This document shows, one piece after another, positions 7,087-12,931 of a DNA stretch of 64,000 nucleotides (position 1 is the stretch's first letter; each line of letters opens with the position of its first letter). Made by a program: the position numbers and the translations under genes. The stretch comes from Aldehydirespirator sp965116665 (GTDB lineage Bacteria; Actinomycetota; Acidimicrobiia; Acidimicrobiales; Aldehydirespiratoraceae). Where the stretch lies: NCBI GenBank assembly GCA_965116665.1, contig OZ220709.1, positions 2,666,001 to 2,730,000 on the forward strand, written 5' to 3'. The notes below the pieces were generated by a model, which saw only the letters and a list, made by a program, of their open reading frames with translations, searched no databases and had not been told where the DNA came from.

Positions 7087-7133
7087 CGCGACTCTCCGTT
7101 AGCACCAATCGCGACTCTCGCTTAGCGCCAACA
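7087..7133 (-). repeat. Right terminal inverted repeats of the IS element (two units)
   Basis: Two units each begin CGCGACTCTC. The inner unit is 7087-7109 and the outer is 7110-7133, ending CCAACA. On the minus strand the outer unit reads TGTTGGCGCTAAGCGAG, matching the left end at TGT, GCGCTA and CGCG. Confidence 0.85.
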
Positions 7134-7138
7134 AGCCC
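7134..7138. repeat. Target site duplication, right (AGCCC)
   Basis: Direct repeat of the pentamer at 4792-4796. Removing the IS and one copy restores a continuous sequence, GGAGTC-AGCCC-AAGG. Confidence 0.75.
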
Positions 7139-7240
7139 AAGGGGGGTCACGCTGAACGGGCTAGCCGAGTTACGCAATTGGCCAATCCAAGAATCGAAAG
7201 CACCGATATACAACGTCATCGCAACGACGTTCACGCGTGC
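7139..7240. other. Non-coding DNA between the IS element and the GTTCC array
   Basis: No gene is seen. A perfect 10-bp palindrome, ATTGGCCAAT, lies at 7177-7186. The stretch is less GC-rich than the average here. It was continuous with the potassium channel upstream region before the IS inserted. Confidence 0.4.
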
Positions 7241-7290
7241 GTTCCTCAGCGTTCCCGAGCGTTCCTTAGCGTTCCTATACGTTCCTCGGG
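7241..7290 (+). repeat. Five-unit 10-bp GTTCC array
   Basis: Five perfect decamer-phased units: GTTCCTCAGC, GTTCCCGAGC, GTTCCTTAGC, GTTCCTATAC and GTTCCTCGGG. GTTCC is invariant and positions 6-10 vary. The fixed 10-bp phase suggests a cooperative binding array for a DNA-binding protein, or an iteron/centromere-like site. No gene overlaps it convincingly. Confidence 0.8.
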
Positions 7291-7302
7291 CCGAAGACGA
7301 CG

Positions 7303-7344
7303 CCGTTCGATACTCGGACAGGGGACTGTTCGACTATCGAACGG
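7303..7344. repeat. Perfect 10-bp inverted repeat with 22-base loop
   Basis: CCGTTCGATA at 7303-7312 is the exact reverse complement of TATCGAACGG at 7335-7344. It lies between the GTTCC array and the conserved core. It could form a cruciform or hairpin, or be a dyad operator. The corresponding spacer of the left cassette copy does not share this sequence. Confidence 0.6.
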
Positions 7345-7365
7345 CCTTGATGTTCGAGGGCGGCA

Positions 7366-7408
7366 CTTCTAGTGCAAGCGTGTGGCGGCCAGACCACCCC
7401 ACGAACGC
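7366..7408 (+). repeat. Conserved core of the GTTCC cassette, right copy
   Basis: Inverted copy of 3705-3746. It is followed at 7401-7420 by ACGAACGCTC and GCGAACGAAC, 10-bp-phased units that are the complement of the GTTC motif, as in the left copy. The core lies about 80 bp from the GTTCC array in both copies. Confidence 0.7.
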
Positions 7409-7627
7409 TCGCGAACGAACCCGCGGCCAAGAATGCCGATAGCCGAGCGAACGACCGCCGACACCACCGGCCAACGCCCCATAGCCGGACCACGAACTCT
7501 GGCACTCCACGACCAAGGACGCGACAGGGACGCACCCATTGCGGCCAGGAACGTACCCCCCACCATGGCCGTGATGGGTACGGTCGGGCCATCGGGAGGG
7601 CCGTCCGGCACGGGTGCATTCGCGAGC
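7409..7627. other. Non-coding DNA between the right cassette core and the third GTTCC array
   Basis: There is no credible gene. Weak similarity to the minus strand near 3600-3680 continues for some distance after the core (for example GGACCACGAACTCTGGCAC here and GGATCACGAAACCCGGCAC there). The duplicated unit may therefore be about 200 bp or more. Short frames in both copies give similar peptides (CGGQTTPRT), but they have no start signals. Confidence 0.4.
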
Positions 7628-7657
7628 GTTCCTGAACGTTCCTGGGCGTTCCTGGCG
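7628..7657 (+). repeat. Three-unit 10-bp GTTCC array in front of a small ORF
   Basis: Units are GTTCCTGAAC, GTTCCTGGGC and GTTCCTGGCG, preceded in phase by the degenerate ATTCGCGAGC (7618-7627). The array ends 19 bases before the ATG at 7677 and would overlap its promoter, which fits an operator role. Confidence 0.65.
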
Positions 7658-7676
7658 GCTTCGTAGCCTTTGGCCC

Positions 7677-7838
7677 ATGACCACCAGATCACACCGACCG
7701 GTCCCCACGATGGTGGTGCGAAGCTGCGCTGGTGACTCAGGCACCGCCACCGTCGCCGTGCCGCTAGCCGTGCTGACCCAGGCCGGCCACCCCGGCGGCC
7801 ACGCCGTCTTGGTCGACGTCGACTGTGGGGGAAGCTGA
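7677..7838 (+). pseudogene. ParA/MinD-like ATPase N-terminal remnant
   Basis: The 53-codon frame reads like the first 50 residues of a ParA/CobQ-type ATPase: a P-loop-like CAGDSGTATVAVPLAVL followed by HAVLVDVDCGGS, where the family has a VLLVDxD motif. The Walker lysine is absent (GDSGTAT instead of G-K-G-G-x-G-K-T), and a stop follows immediately, so it cannot be a full ATPase. It lies between a GTTCC array and the AlpA gene. The assignment is tentative. Confidence 0.4.
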
Positions 7839-7839
7839 A

Positions 7840-8040
7840 ATGTTGCCAAGGGTCTCCACCGAAGCCATGTTGAGAGTGCCCGACGTGCTCGACCGCATCG
7901 GCGTCAGCCGACGAACGCTGTGTCGATGGCGCGCCGACGGCACATTCCCCCAAGCCCTGAGGCTGGGCGCGAACTCCATCGGCTGGCCCCGCCATGTCGT
8001 CGACCAGTGGCTCGCCAACCGGCCCCCCGCCGGCCCTTAG
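7840..8040 (+). CDS. AlpA/excisionase-type DNA-binding protein
   Basis: A 66-residue MerR-like winged helix: RVPDVLDRIGVSRRTLCRWR (helix-turn-helix), then GTFPQALRLGANSIGWPRHVVDQWL. This is the AlpA pattern found in phage and integrative-element regulators that bend DNA for excision or activate integrase genes. ATG 7840 is chosen because GGGGGA lies about 8 bases upstream. A GTG at 7825 is an alternative. No integrase gene is in the window, so it may be an orphan left from a lost mobile element. Confidence 0.8.
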   Translation: MLPRVSTEAMLRVPDVLDRIGVSRRTLCRWRADGTFPQALRLGANSIGWPRHVVDQWLANRPPAGP

Positions 8041-8108
8041 TACCCCAGTATACGGAGACTGTGACCTCGGACACCAACAGTGCGTGTCACATGCATGCAT
8101 ATGCTTGA

Positions 8109-8130
8109 GACGTCGGCTATGGGCGACGTC
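8109..8130. promoter_or_regulatory. Inverted repeat in the leader of the Gp37/Gp68 gene
   Basis: GACGTCG (8109-8115) and CGACGTC (8124-8130) are perfect inverted arms with an 8-base loop. They end 4 bases before the GGGAGG ribosome-binding site at 8135-8140 of the ATG at 8145. It may be an operator or an RNA hairpin controlling translation. The region just upstream also has the alternating ATGCATGCATATGC stretch (about 8091-8104). Confidence 0.4.
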
Positions 8131-8144
8131 AGAAGGGAGGCGAC

Positions 8145-8999
8145 ATGAGCGACGGCACCGGGATCGAGTGGACCGAAGCTACGTGGAACCCGACCACGGG
8201 CTGTGACCGTGTCTCTGCGGGTTGCGACAACTGCTACGCCTTGACGCTGGCCAGGCGCCTCAGGGCGATGGGCAACTCCAAGTACCAAAACGACGGCGAC
8301 CCAAGAACCTCTGGCCCGGGCTTCGCGCTGACGCCTCATCGTGACCAACTGTCGCTTCCGCACCGGTGGAAGTCGCCGCGGGTCATCTTCGTCAACTCGA
8401 TGAGCGACCTGTTCCATCCCGAAGTCCCCGCGGAGTTCATCGAGGACGTCTTCGAGGTGATGGCCGACACGCCGCGGCACACCTACCAGGTGCTCACCAA
8501 GCGCTCGAAGCGCCTCGCCGCGCTCGGCGAGCGCCTGCGGTGGCCCAACAACGTCTGGATGGGCGTGAGCGTCGAGAGCGATCAATACTGCTTCCGGGTG
8601 AGGCACTTGCGGTCGGTGCCCGCGGCGGTGCGCTTCGTGTCGGCCGAGCCGCTGCTGGGCCCGCTGGATTCCATCGACCTAGCAGGAATCGACTGGCTGA
8701 TCGCAGGCGGCGAGTCGGGTCACCATGCCCGGCCCATGCACCCTCGGTGGGTGTTCGAACTCCGTGACAAGTGTGTCGAGGCCGATGTCCCGTTCTTCTT
8801 CAAGCAGTGGGGAGCGTGGACGCCCAGCGACGACCTGGGCGCGGTCCCAGTCGCAGTGGACGGAGCGGTTCTCACAGACAACTTGGCCGCTGCGGTTCCC
8901 GGCTCGCCGGTGTCGATGCGCCGAGTCGGCAAGAAGTCAGCCGGCAGAGTCCTTGATGGCGTGACGTGGGATCAGATGCCCAGACCCCTAATGAAGTGA
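8145..8999 (+). CDS. Gp37/Gp68 family protein (DUF5131), three-cysteine-motif protein
   Basis: This 284-residue protein begins IEWTEATWNPTTGCDRVSAGC, and the cysteines at about 20, 27 and 30 (GC-x6-C-x2-CYA) are the three-Cys signature that recalls a radical-SAM cluster site. Other conserved blocks are VIFVNSMSDLFHPEVP, YQVLTKRSKR, WMGVSVES, RFVSAEPLLG, DWLIAGGESG and FFFKQWG. The family occurs in phages and in bacterial islands, and its biochemical activity is not established. A typical partner, TcmP, is convergent downstream with overlapping 3' ends. ATG 8145 has a strong GGGAGG upstream. Confidence 0.88.
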   Translation: MSDGTGIEWTEATWNPTTGCDRVSAGCDNCYALTLARRLRAMGNSKYQNDGDPRTSGPGFALTPHRDQLSLPHRWKSPRVIFVNSMSDLFHPEVPAEFIEDVFEVMADTPRHTYQVLTKRSKRLAALGERLRWPNNVWMGVSVESDQYCFRVRHLRSVPAAVRFVSAEPLLGPLDSIDLAGIDWLIAGGESGHHARPMHPRWVFELRDKCVEADVPFFFKQWGAWTPSDDLGAVPVAVDGAVLTDNLAAAVPGSPVSMRRVGKKSAGRVLDGVTWDQMPRPLMK

Positions 9000-10078
9000 A
9001 TCTGAGTGCCCGGCTTGAATCCGCTGCGGCTGCCCTCCGGTCTCGCCACCATTATCCTCCCTTGGCCCTCCATGGACTTCAAAGCGCTGCGAAGGTGGGG
9101 CTTGCGGAACGGCGTATCGACCAGCGTGAACTCCTCAAGGCGCCCGATCGACACATCTTCTCCCGCGAACTCGTCGCTCAGCCGGTGCTGTAGCTGGCTG
9201 AGTTCGACGTTGGATCCGGTGAGCAGTGATCCTTGGTTCCAGTTCCGGTCAGAGAACGTCGAGCCGGTGCTCGGATCCACCTTCCACATAGCGTCTTTGA
9301 ACTTCTCAACTCCGGTGATGCTGCGGGTGGCGTAGACCACGTAGTAGGCGACCGTCCCGCCAGCGCGCCTCATCTCGAAGTCGAGCGCATGCCGGAACTT
9401 GGCGACGTCACACAACTGTTGCTTGTACAGATCGACCAGCAGGGGTATGCGCTCGCCAGCCGGCGCGGCCTCAACCTCGGAGAAATCGTTGGTGTCGAAG
9501 AGGCTGTCTCGACCGCTCCTCATGTGCTCGGCGCTGAGGAACCGGTTCAAGTGATCGACCATGAGTATCAGGAAGAGCTCGCACTTGCGTGAGTCCAGGA
9601 ATCTCGAGATGAGCTCCATCGGGACACCCGACACCCCGAAGGGATCAACGAACGCCAGAGTAGGGGCGAGGCGCCTGTTGCGGGAGCTCAGCGAGTCTGA
9701 CACGCCCTCTATCACGTCCTGGAACTCGCCAAGGTGAGTGGACACCTTCACATTCGATGGGAGCGGATCGAACTGCCGCAGCTCGGTGAGGAGCCTGTCG
9801 CGTCGTGGCTCTTCCTTCTCGATGAAGTGGAAGATGAACTCGCAACGGCTGTATCGAGGAAAGGCGCTGTGGTTCAACAGCGTTCGCAGTGCGATGATCG
9901 GCGATCCCGGCTGGCCATCGTCATAGATGCCGGGCCCCGCGAACCCGTCGAGGAAGATGATGCGCCTCTCGCGGCTCGCCAGTATGGGGAACCAGGCACC
10001 CAAGTAGTGCTTGAGGAGTTCGTGCTTCGCCGCCGTGTGTGGCTCCAGCGACCAGACTGTTTCCTGCGGCGGCGTCAT
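8972..10078 (-). CDS. tcmP: Three-Cys-motif partner protein TcmP
   Basis: The 368-residue protein has a Rossmann methyltransferase-like N-terminal half: IIFLDGFAGPG near residue 40 (motif I-like), FHFIEKEE near 85 and TLAFVDPFG near 141 (in the place of a DPPY-type motif IV). Its C-terminal part (about 300-365) looks like a winged helix (EFTLVDTPFRKPHLRSALKSME). TcmP proteins are known as genomic partners of DUF5131 three-Cys proteins. Here the two genes are convergent and share 28 bp at their 3' ends, which limits independent loss of either. Function is unproven, with nucleic-acid modification or defence a reasonable guess. Confidence 0.85.
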   Translation of the reverse strand: MTPPQETVWSLEPHTAAKHELLKHYLGAWFPILASRERRIIFLDGFAGPGIYDDGQPGSPIIALRTLLNHSAFPRYSRCEFIFHFIEKEEPRRDRLLTELRQFDPLPSNVKVSTHLGEFQDVIEGVSDSLSSRNRRLAPTLAFVDPFGVSGVPMELISRFLDSRKCELFLILMVDHLNRFLSAEHMRSGRDSLFDTNDFSEVEAAPAGERIPLLVDLYKQQLCDVAKFRHALDFEMRRAGGTVAYYVVYATRSITGVEKFKDAMWKVDPSTGSTFSDRNWNQGSLLTGSNVELSQLQHRLSDEFAGEDVSIGRLEEFTLVDTPFRKPHLRSALKSMEGQGRIMVARPEGSRSGFKPGTQIHFIRGLGI

Positions 10079-10458
10079 CTCGCAGGACCCTAACGCTGGC
10101 GTCGACCAGCGCGGCGAGGCCAGCTACCGCACCAGTTTGGGCAGCTGCAGTCGATTCCCGTGGTGTGACAAGAGGACTGCCGTGGTCGAAGCGTGGAGGG
10201 TCGCTGCGGCAGCGGCGACCGCCGTGAGGCTCTGCCCGGGCATCAATCCGTCATGGTCGCTGTTCAGGAGGCGTCAACACGATGGGCCGGCGTCACCGAG
10301 CCGATTGTGCCGGTGCGCGCGAGCGGCGGGATCGATGCCTTGGTGGGCGCAGGTCGTTGATTTGAGCAATGTCGAGGCTCTGGTCAATGTCAACTTGCCG
10401 TCCGCCCTCGCTCAGCCACCGAAGCGCACATTACAAGCGCCTCTATGGCATGCCGGAT
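10079..10458. other. 380-bp gap with no recognised gene
   Basis: This is the space between the start of tcmP and the 3' end of the 648-residue gene. Both neighbours are on the minus strand, so it should contain the tcmP promoter and the terminator of the larger gene. No convincing frame, tRNA or clear hairpin was found by eye. The plus-strand frame crossing it has an unlikely composition. Confidence 0.4.
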
Positions 10459-12405
10459 CTACAGCATCCACTCATCAAGTTCTTCCACTTCCTGGCTCGC
10501 GAACTCCGTAAGCGTGTCTACGCACCCGCCAGAATGCGGTGCTCCTGCTCGCCATCCGATGGCTGTGGCTATCGCTTTCGCGAGGCGTTCGTGATTCCAT
10601 GCCCTCGCTGCATCTCTCCACGCCGCGAGCGTGACGCGGAGTACGGGAAAGGCCATCGACTCGTCTGCGAGACACTGCATTGCAGCCACCGCGACAGCCT
10701 TGCTCGTGTGCCCGTCGTGCATTATCGGCTGGCCGTCAACCACCGTGCCTCTCAGCAGATCGATAAACGCCACTGTCTTATGGACGCCCTCGTCGCGGCC
10801 TGACCATTCGATGAACTTGTCCACAGGAATGACGATCTCGTGTTCTGCCAGGTCCATGTCTTGAAGCCGGAGCCTGAGCCTGTTGCGACCTTCCAGAGGC
10901 AAGCAGGCGAGCATCGCCAATTCCGCATGCTTCACGCGTCGAAGACAGCGACCCTTCAGGAGAGTCTCGTCTGGTGTCGACTCGACCACGATGTCAGTCC
11001 ACCCCAGGAAGCCTTCTGAAATGGTGCTGATCAGGAAGGAGGAGTACGCACTTGAAGCTTGTTCTAGCTTGTCACCACAGAGCACCACAAGAGCGGTCTC
11101 CATGATCGCGCAGTCCTCCGCGATTCGGATGACAGCGTCACAGAGTTCCTCTTGGCTTACCGTCACTGGTGAGCGGCCTTGGGCAGCCGCACGCGCTGGG
11201 GAGAGTTCTATCCGGCCGTCATCAATGACGCCGTAGTCGCGATGACCCATGGCGTTGCGGATTTCTACGCCTAGCGGTGTTGTGGCTTGCGGTCGGTGCT
11301 GAGCCGCTACCTGGATGAGAGCTGAGACATCCTGTGCCTGAGTCTTGTCAAACGGCTTCCGTGAGACGCATGCCGACAGGATCCCCAAGTGCAGCTTCAG
11401 GGGTTGCTCAACAAGCTGGTGCCCGTGGTCGAGTAACTCGGTGACACCTTGACGAAGTGTCTCTGCGTCACCCAACATGGCCACGCGATACGCAGCGATG
11501 AGTGCATCCTCCCTGGTTGCTATCAGGCGCTCACCGAAGCTGTCGGACGCAACGGCTTCAAGGACCGACTCCCGATGGAGACACAAGAACCCATAGTGAT
11601 CCGCCACGTTCTGCCAGAACGTCTCAACATCGGAGATGGTCCCAAGAACGGTGTCCCACACGACCGCGACGATTTGCGCATCGATGCAACCGGAGTCCAA
11701 CTGGTTGGCCCCGAGCAGCTCTGCGCCTCGTGCTGCGGCGGACATCGGGTCAGATTCGATTGCCTCGTCGAGCCACGCTGCGCAAGGATTGTCCGAATCC
11801 TGGATGCGCCCGAACCTCTCCAAGAGGGTGATGCTGTCGCCGATGGCTGCCGACGCTTCGTCAAGAAAGGACTGCAGGTCCCCCTCGGTGGCTTGGGCCG
11901 CTGCGATGCTTGGTGCCTCAAGTGCATCCAAGATGACGTCGAATGCCCGCACGATGCTGGACACAACTGCCTTGACGGTGCGCGAGTAGGCAGCCCAGGG
12001 CCTGAACTCAGAGGCGTTCTGTACCCAGCCCTCAAGAGCTGCAATCTCCCGGGCCGCCTCCACCAACTCCTGTGTTCCGGCCGGTTTCTCGTTGGCGACA
12101 AGACCAGGCGCTCGCGTGATCTTGTCCATCACGTCCGGCAGCCGAGACGAGCCGATCAAGTCCATCGGACCGTCCAGAGGCACCTCTACGGACGATTGTC
12201 TAGCTTCCCTAGCCAAGCGAACCGCCCGCTGGCGGCGCTGCACGTGAATGTCGACTTCGGTGATGGCTGGGCGCGCACCACAATCCGGGCATTCAAGTCC
12301 CGCTTGTCGCCGAACTCCACATCCCTGACAGTCGATCGCAGCGAAGCTGAGATTCAGTTTGATCGTGCTCGACCCGGCGTCGGGGTCCATCGGGTCGCTA
12401 GCCAT
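10459..12405 (-). CDS. Unknown 648-residue protein with N-terminal zinc ribbon and internal HEPN-type motif
   Basis: I do not recognise the family as a whole. Residues 26-42 form a zinc ribbon: C26-x2-C29 and C39-x2-C42 (CQGCG ... CPDCG). The remainder is mostly alpha-helical. At 383-388 it has RNAMGH inside IRNAMGHRDYG, an R-x4-H motif of the kind that forms HEPN RNase active sites, preceded by long helices (320-370) and followed by a short strand-like segment. The C-terminus (480-648) includes a strand-rich part and then helices. The gene lies alone between tcmP and tRNA-Glu in the island. A defence or RNA-targeting role is inference from the motif and location only. Confidence 0.7.
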   Translation of the reverse strand: MASDPMDPDAGSSTIKLNLSFAAIDCQGCGVRRQAGLECPDCGARPAITEVDIHVQRRQRAVRLAREARQSSVEVPLDGPMDLIGSSRLPDVMDKITRAPGLVANEKPAGTQELVEAAREIAALEGWVQNASEFRPWAAYSRTVKAVVSSIVRAFDVILDALEAPSIAAAQATEGDLQSFLDEASAAIGDSITLLERFGRIQDSDNPCAAWLDEAIESDPMSAAARGAELLGANQLDSGCIDAQIVAVVWDTVLGTISDVETFWQNVADHYGFLCLHRESVLEAVASDSFGERLIATREDALIAAYRVAMLGDAETLRQGVTELLDHGHQLVEQPLKLHLGILSACVSRKPFDKTQAQDVSALIQVAAQHRPQATTPLGVEIRNAMGHRDYGVIDDGRIELSPARAAAQGRSPVTVSQEELCDAVIRIAEDCAIMETALVVLCGDKLEQASSAYSSFLISTISEGFLGWTDIVVESTPDETLLKGRCLRRVKHAELAMLACLPLEGRNRLRLRLQDMDLAEHEIVIPVDKFIEWSGRDEGVHKTVAFIDLLRGTVVDGQPIMHDGHTSKAVAVAAMQCLADESMAFPVLRVTLAAWRDAARAWNHERLAKAIATAIGWRAGAPHSGGCVDTLTEFASQEVEELDEWML

Positions 12406-12688
12406 GCGGTCGCAGGGTACCTAGCCGGGATCAGCCGAGAACAGCCTGGTGGGACTCGGTGAGGCTCAGGCCGATGGTGGGTTCGCTGCGTGACCTCTAG
12501 CCCGATGGTTTCGCTCGCTTCTAGCGTCCACACCGGGCCTTCCACGTTCGCGTTGCTGTTGGGCTCAGGCATCAGCGCTGGCTCTGGTGTGCTCAGCGGG
12601 TGAGACCTGGATTCGATACCCAAAGCAATAACGCAATACTGGGCATATAACATTTGTAGAGGTCAAAGGCAATTTATTGTTCCAGCAG
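12406..12688. other. Gap between the unknown gene and tRNA-Glu, with an AT-rich strip
   Basis: No gene is supported. The first 200 bases are ordinary in composition. From about 12612 to 12685 the DNA becomes markedly A/T-rich (CAATAACGCAATACTGGGCA, then CATATAACATTTGTAG and CAATTTATTG), unlike anything else in the window. It abuts the 3' end of tRNA-Glu, the usual attachment position for integrative elements, so it may mark the island edge. No duplicate of the tRNA 3' end was found on the left. Confidence 0.4.
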
Positions 12689-12764
12689 TGGCACCCCGTA
12701 CGGGATTTGAACCCGTGCTACCACCTTGAGAGGGTGGCGTCCTAGGCCGCTAGACGAACGGGGC
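12689..12764 (-). tRNA. tRNA-Glu (anticodon CTC)
   Basis: The 76-base minus-strand gene folds as a cloverleaf. The acceptor arms GCCCCGT/ACGGGGT pair with one G-U, the anticodon stem CCACC/GGTGG encloses CTCTCAA with anticodon CTC, and the T arm ACGGG/CCCGT encloses TTCAAAT. A genomic CCA is encoded at the 3' end (12689-12691). It reads GAG codons. Confidence 0.96.
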
Positions 12765-12808
12765 TAGCGCGGGCCAGCGCCCGCGGGCGGGCGAAGCCTA
12801 TCGCCGGG

Positions 12809-12880
12809 TTCGGGGAGGAGGACTTGAACCCCCAATGGCTGGGCCAGAACCAGCTGTGTTACCTATTACACCATCCCCGA
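12809..12880 (-). tRNA. tRNA-Gln (anticodon CTG)
   Basis: The cloverleaf is clear on the minus strand. The acceptor arms TCGGGGA/TCCCCGA pair, the anticodon stem GCTGG/CCAGC encloses TTCTGGC with anticodon CTG, and the T arm GGGGG/CCTCC encloses TTCAAGT with one G-U pair. CCA is not encoded (CCC follows the discriminator). It reads CAG codons and is 44 bases upstream of tRNA-Glu, probably in one transcript. Confidence 0.95.
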
Positions 12881-12931
12881 AGGAGCGGCTCAGGCTACCC
12901 GGCCGGGCCGGGGCCGACACGGCACCAGCGG

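Larger units (their letters stand above)
4797..7133 (+). mobile_element. Intact IS21-family insertion sequence
   Basis: The 2,337-bp element carries istA and istB in the usual order with a 4-base overlap. Each end has two tandem 23-24 bp repeats in inverted orientation (4797-4820 and 4821-4843; 7087-7109 and 7110-7133). The multiple terminal repeats that bind the IstA transposase are typical of this family. The termini are TGT...ACA, flanked by AGCCC on both sides. Both reading frames are open with catalytic motifs intact, so the copy could be active and the insertion looks recent. Confidence 0.92.

Noticed and set aside
7241..7290. Decamer array read as a CRISPR array
   Set aside because: Units are 10 bp with 5 variable bases, far below CRISPR repeat and spacer sizes, and there are no cas genes.
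10011..10511. Plus-strand ORF across the gap upstream of tcmP
   Set aside because: It runs over both the tcmP N-terminus and the 3' end of the 648-residue gene on the opposite strand, with no ribosome-binding site or motif.
12601..12628. T-arm-like GATTCGATACCC as a partial tRNA or att copy
   Set aside because: Only one arm-like word is present; no acceptor or anticodon stem, and no match to the tRNA-Glu 3' end.
844..12688. Integrase or relaxase inside the island
   Set aside because: No tyrosine or serine recombinase motif, and no relaxase, could be seen in any intact frame. The only transposase is the IS21 IstA.
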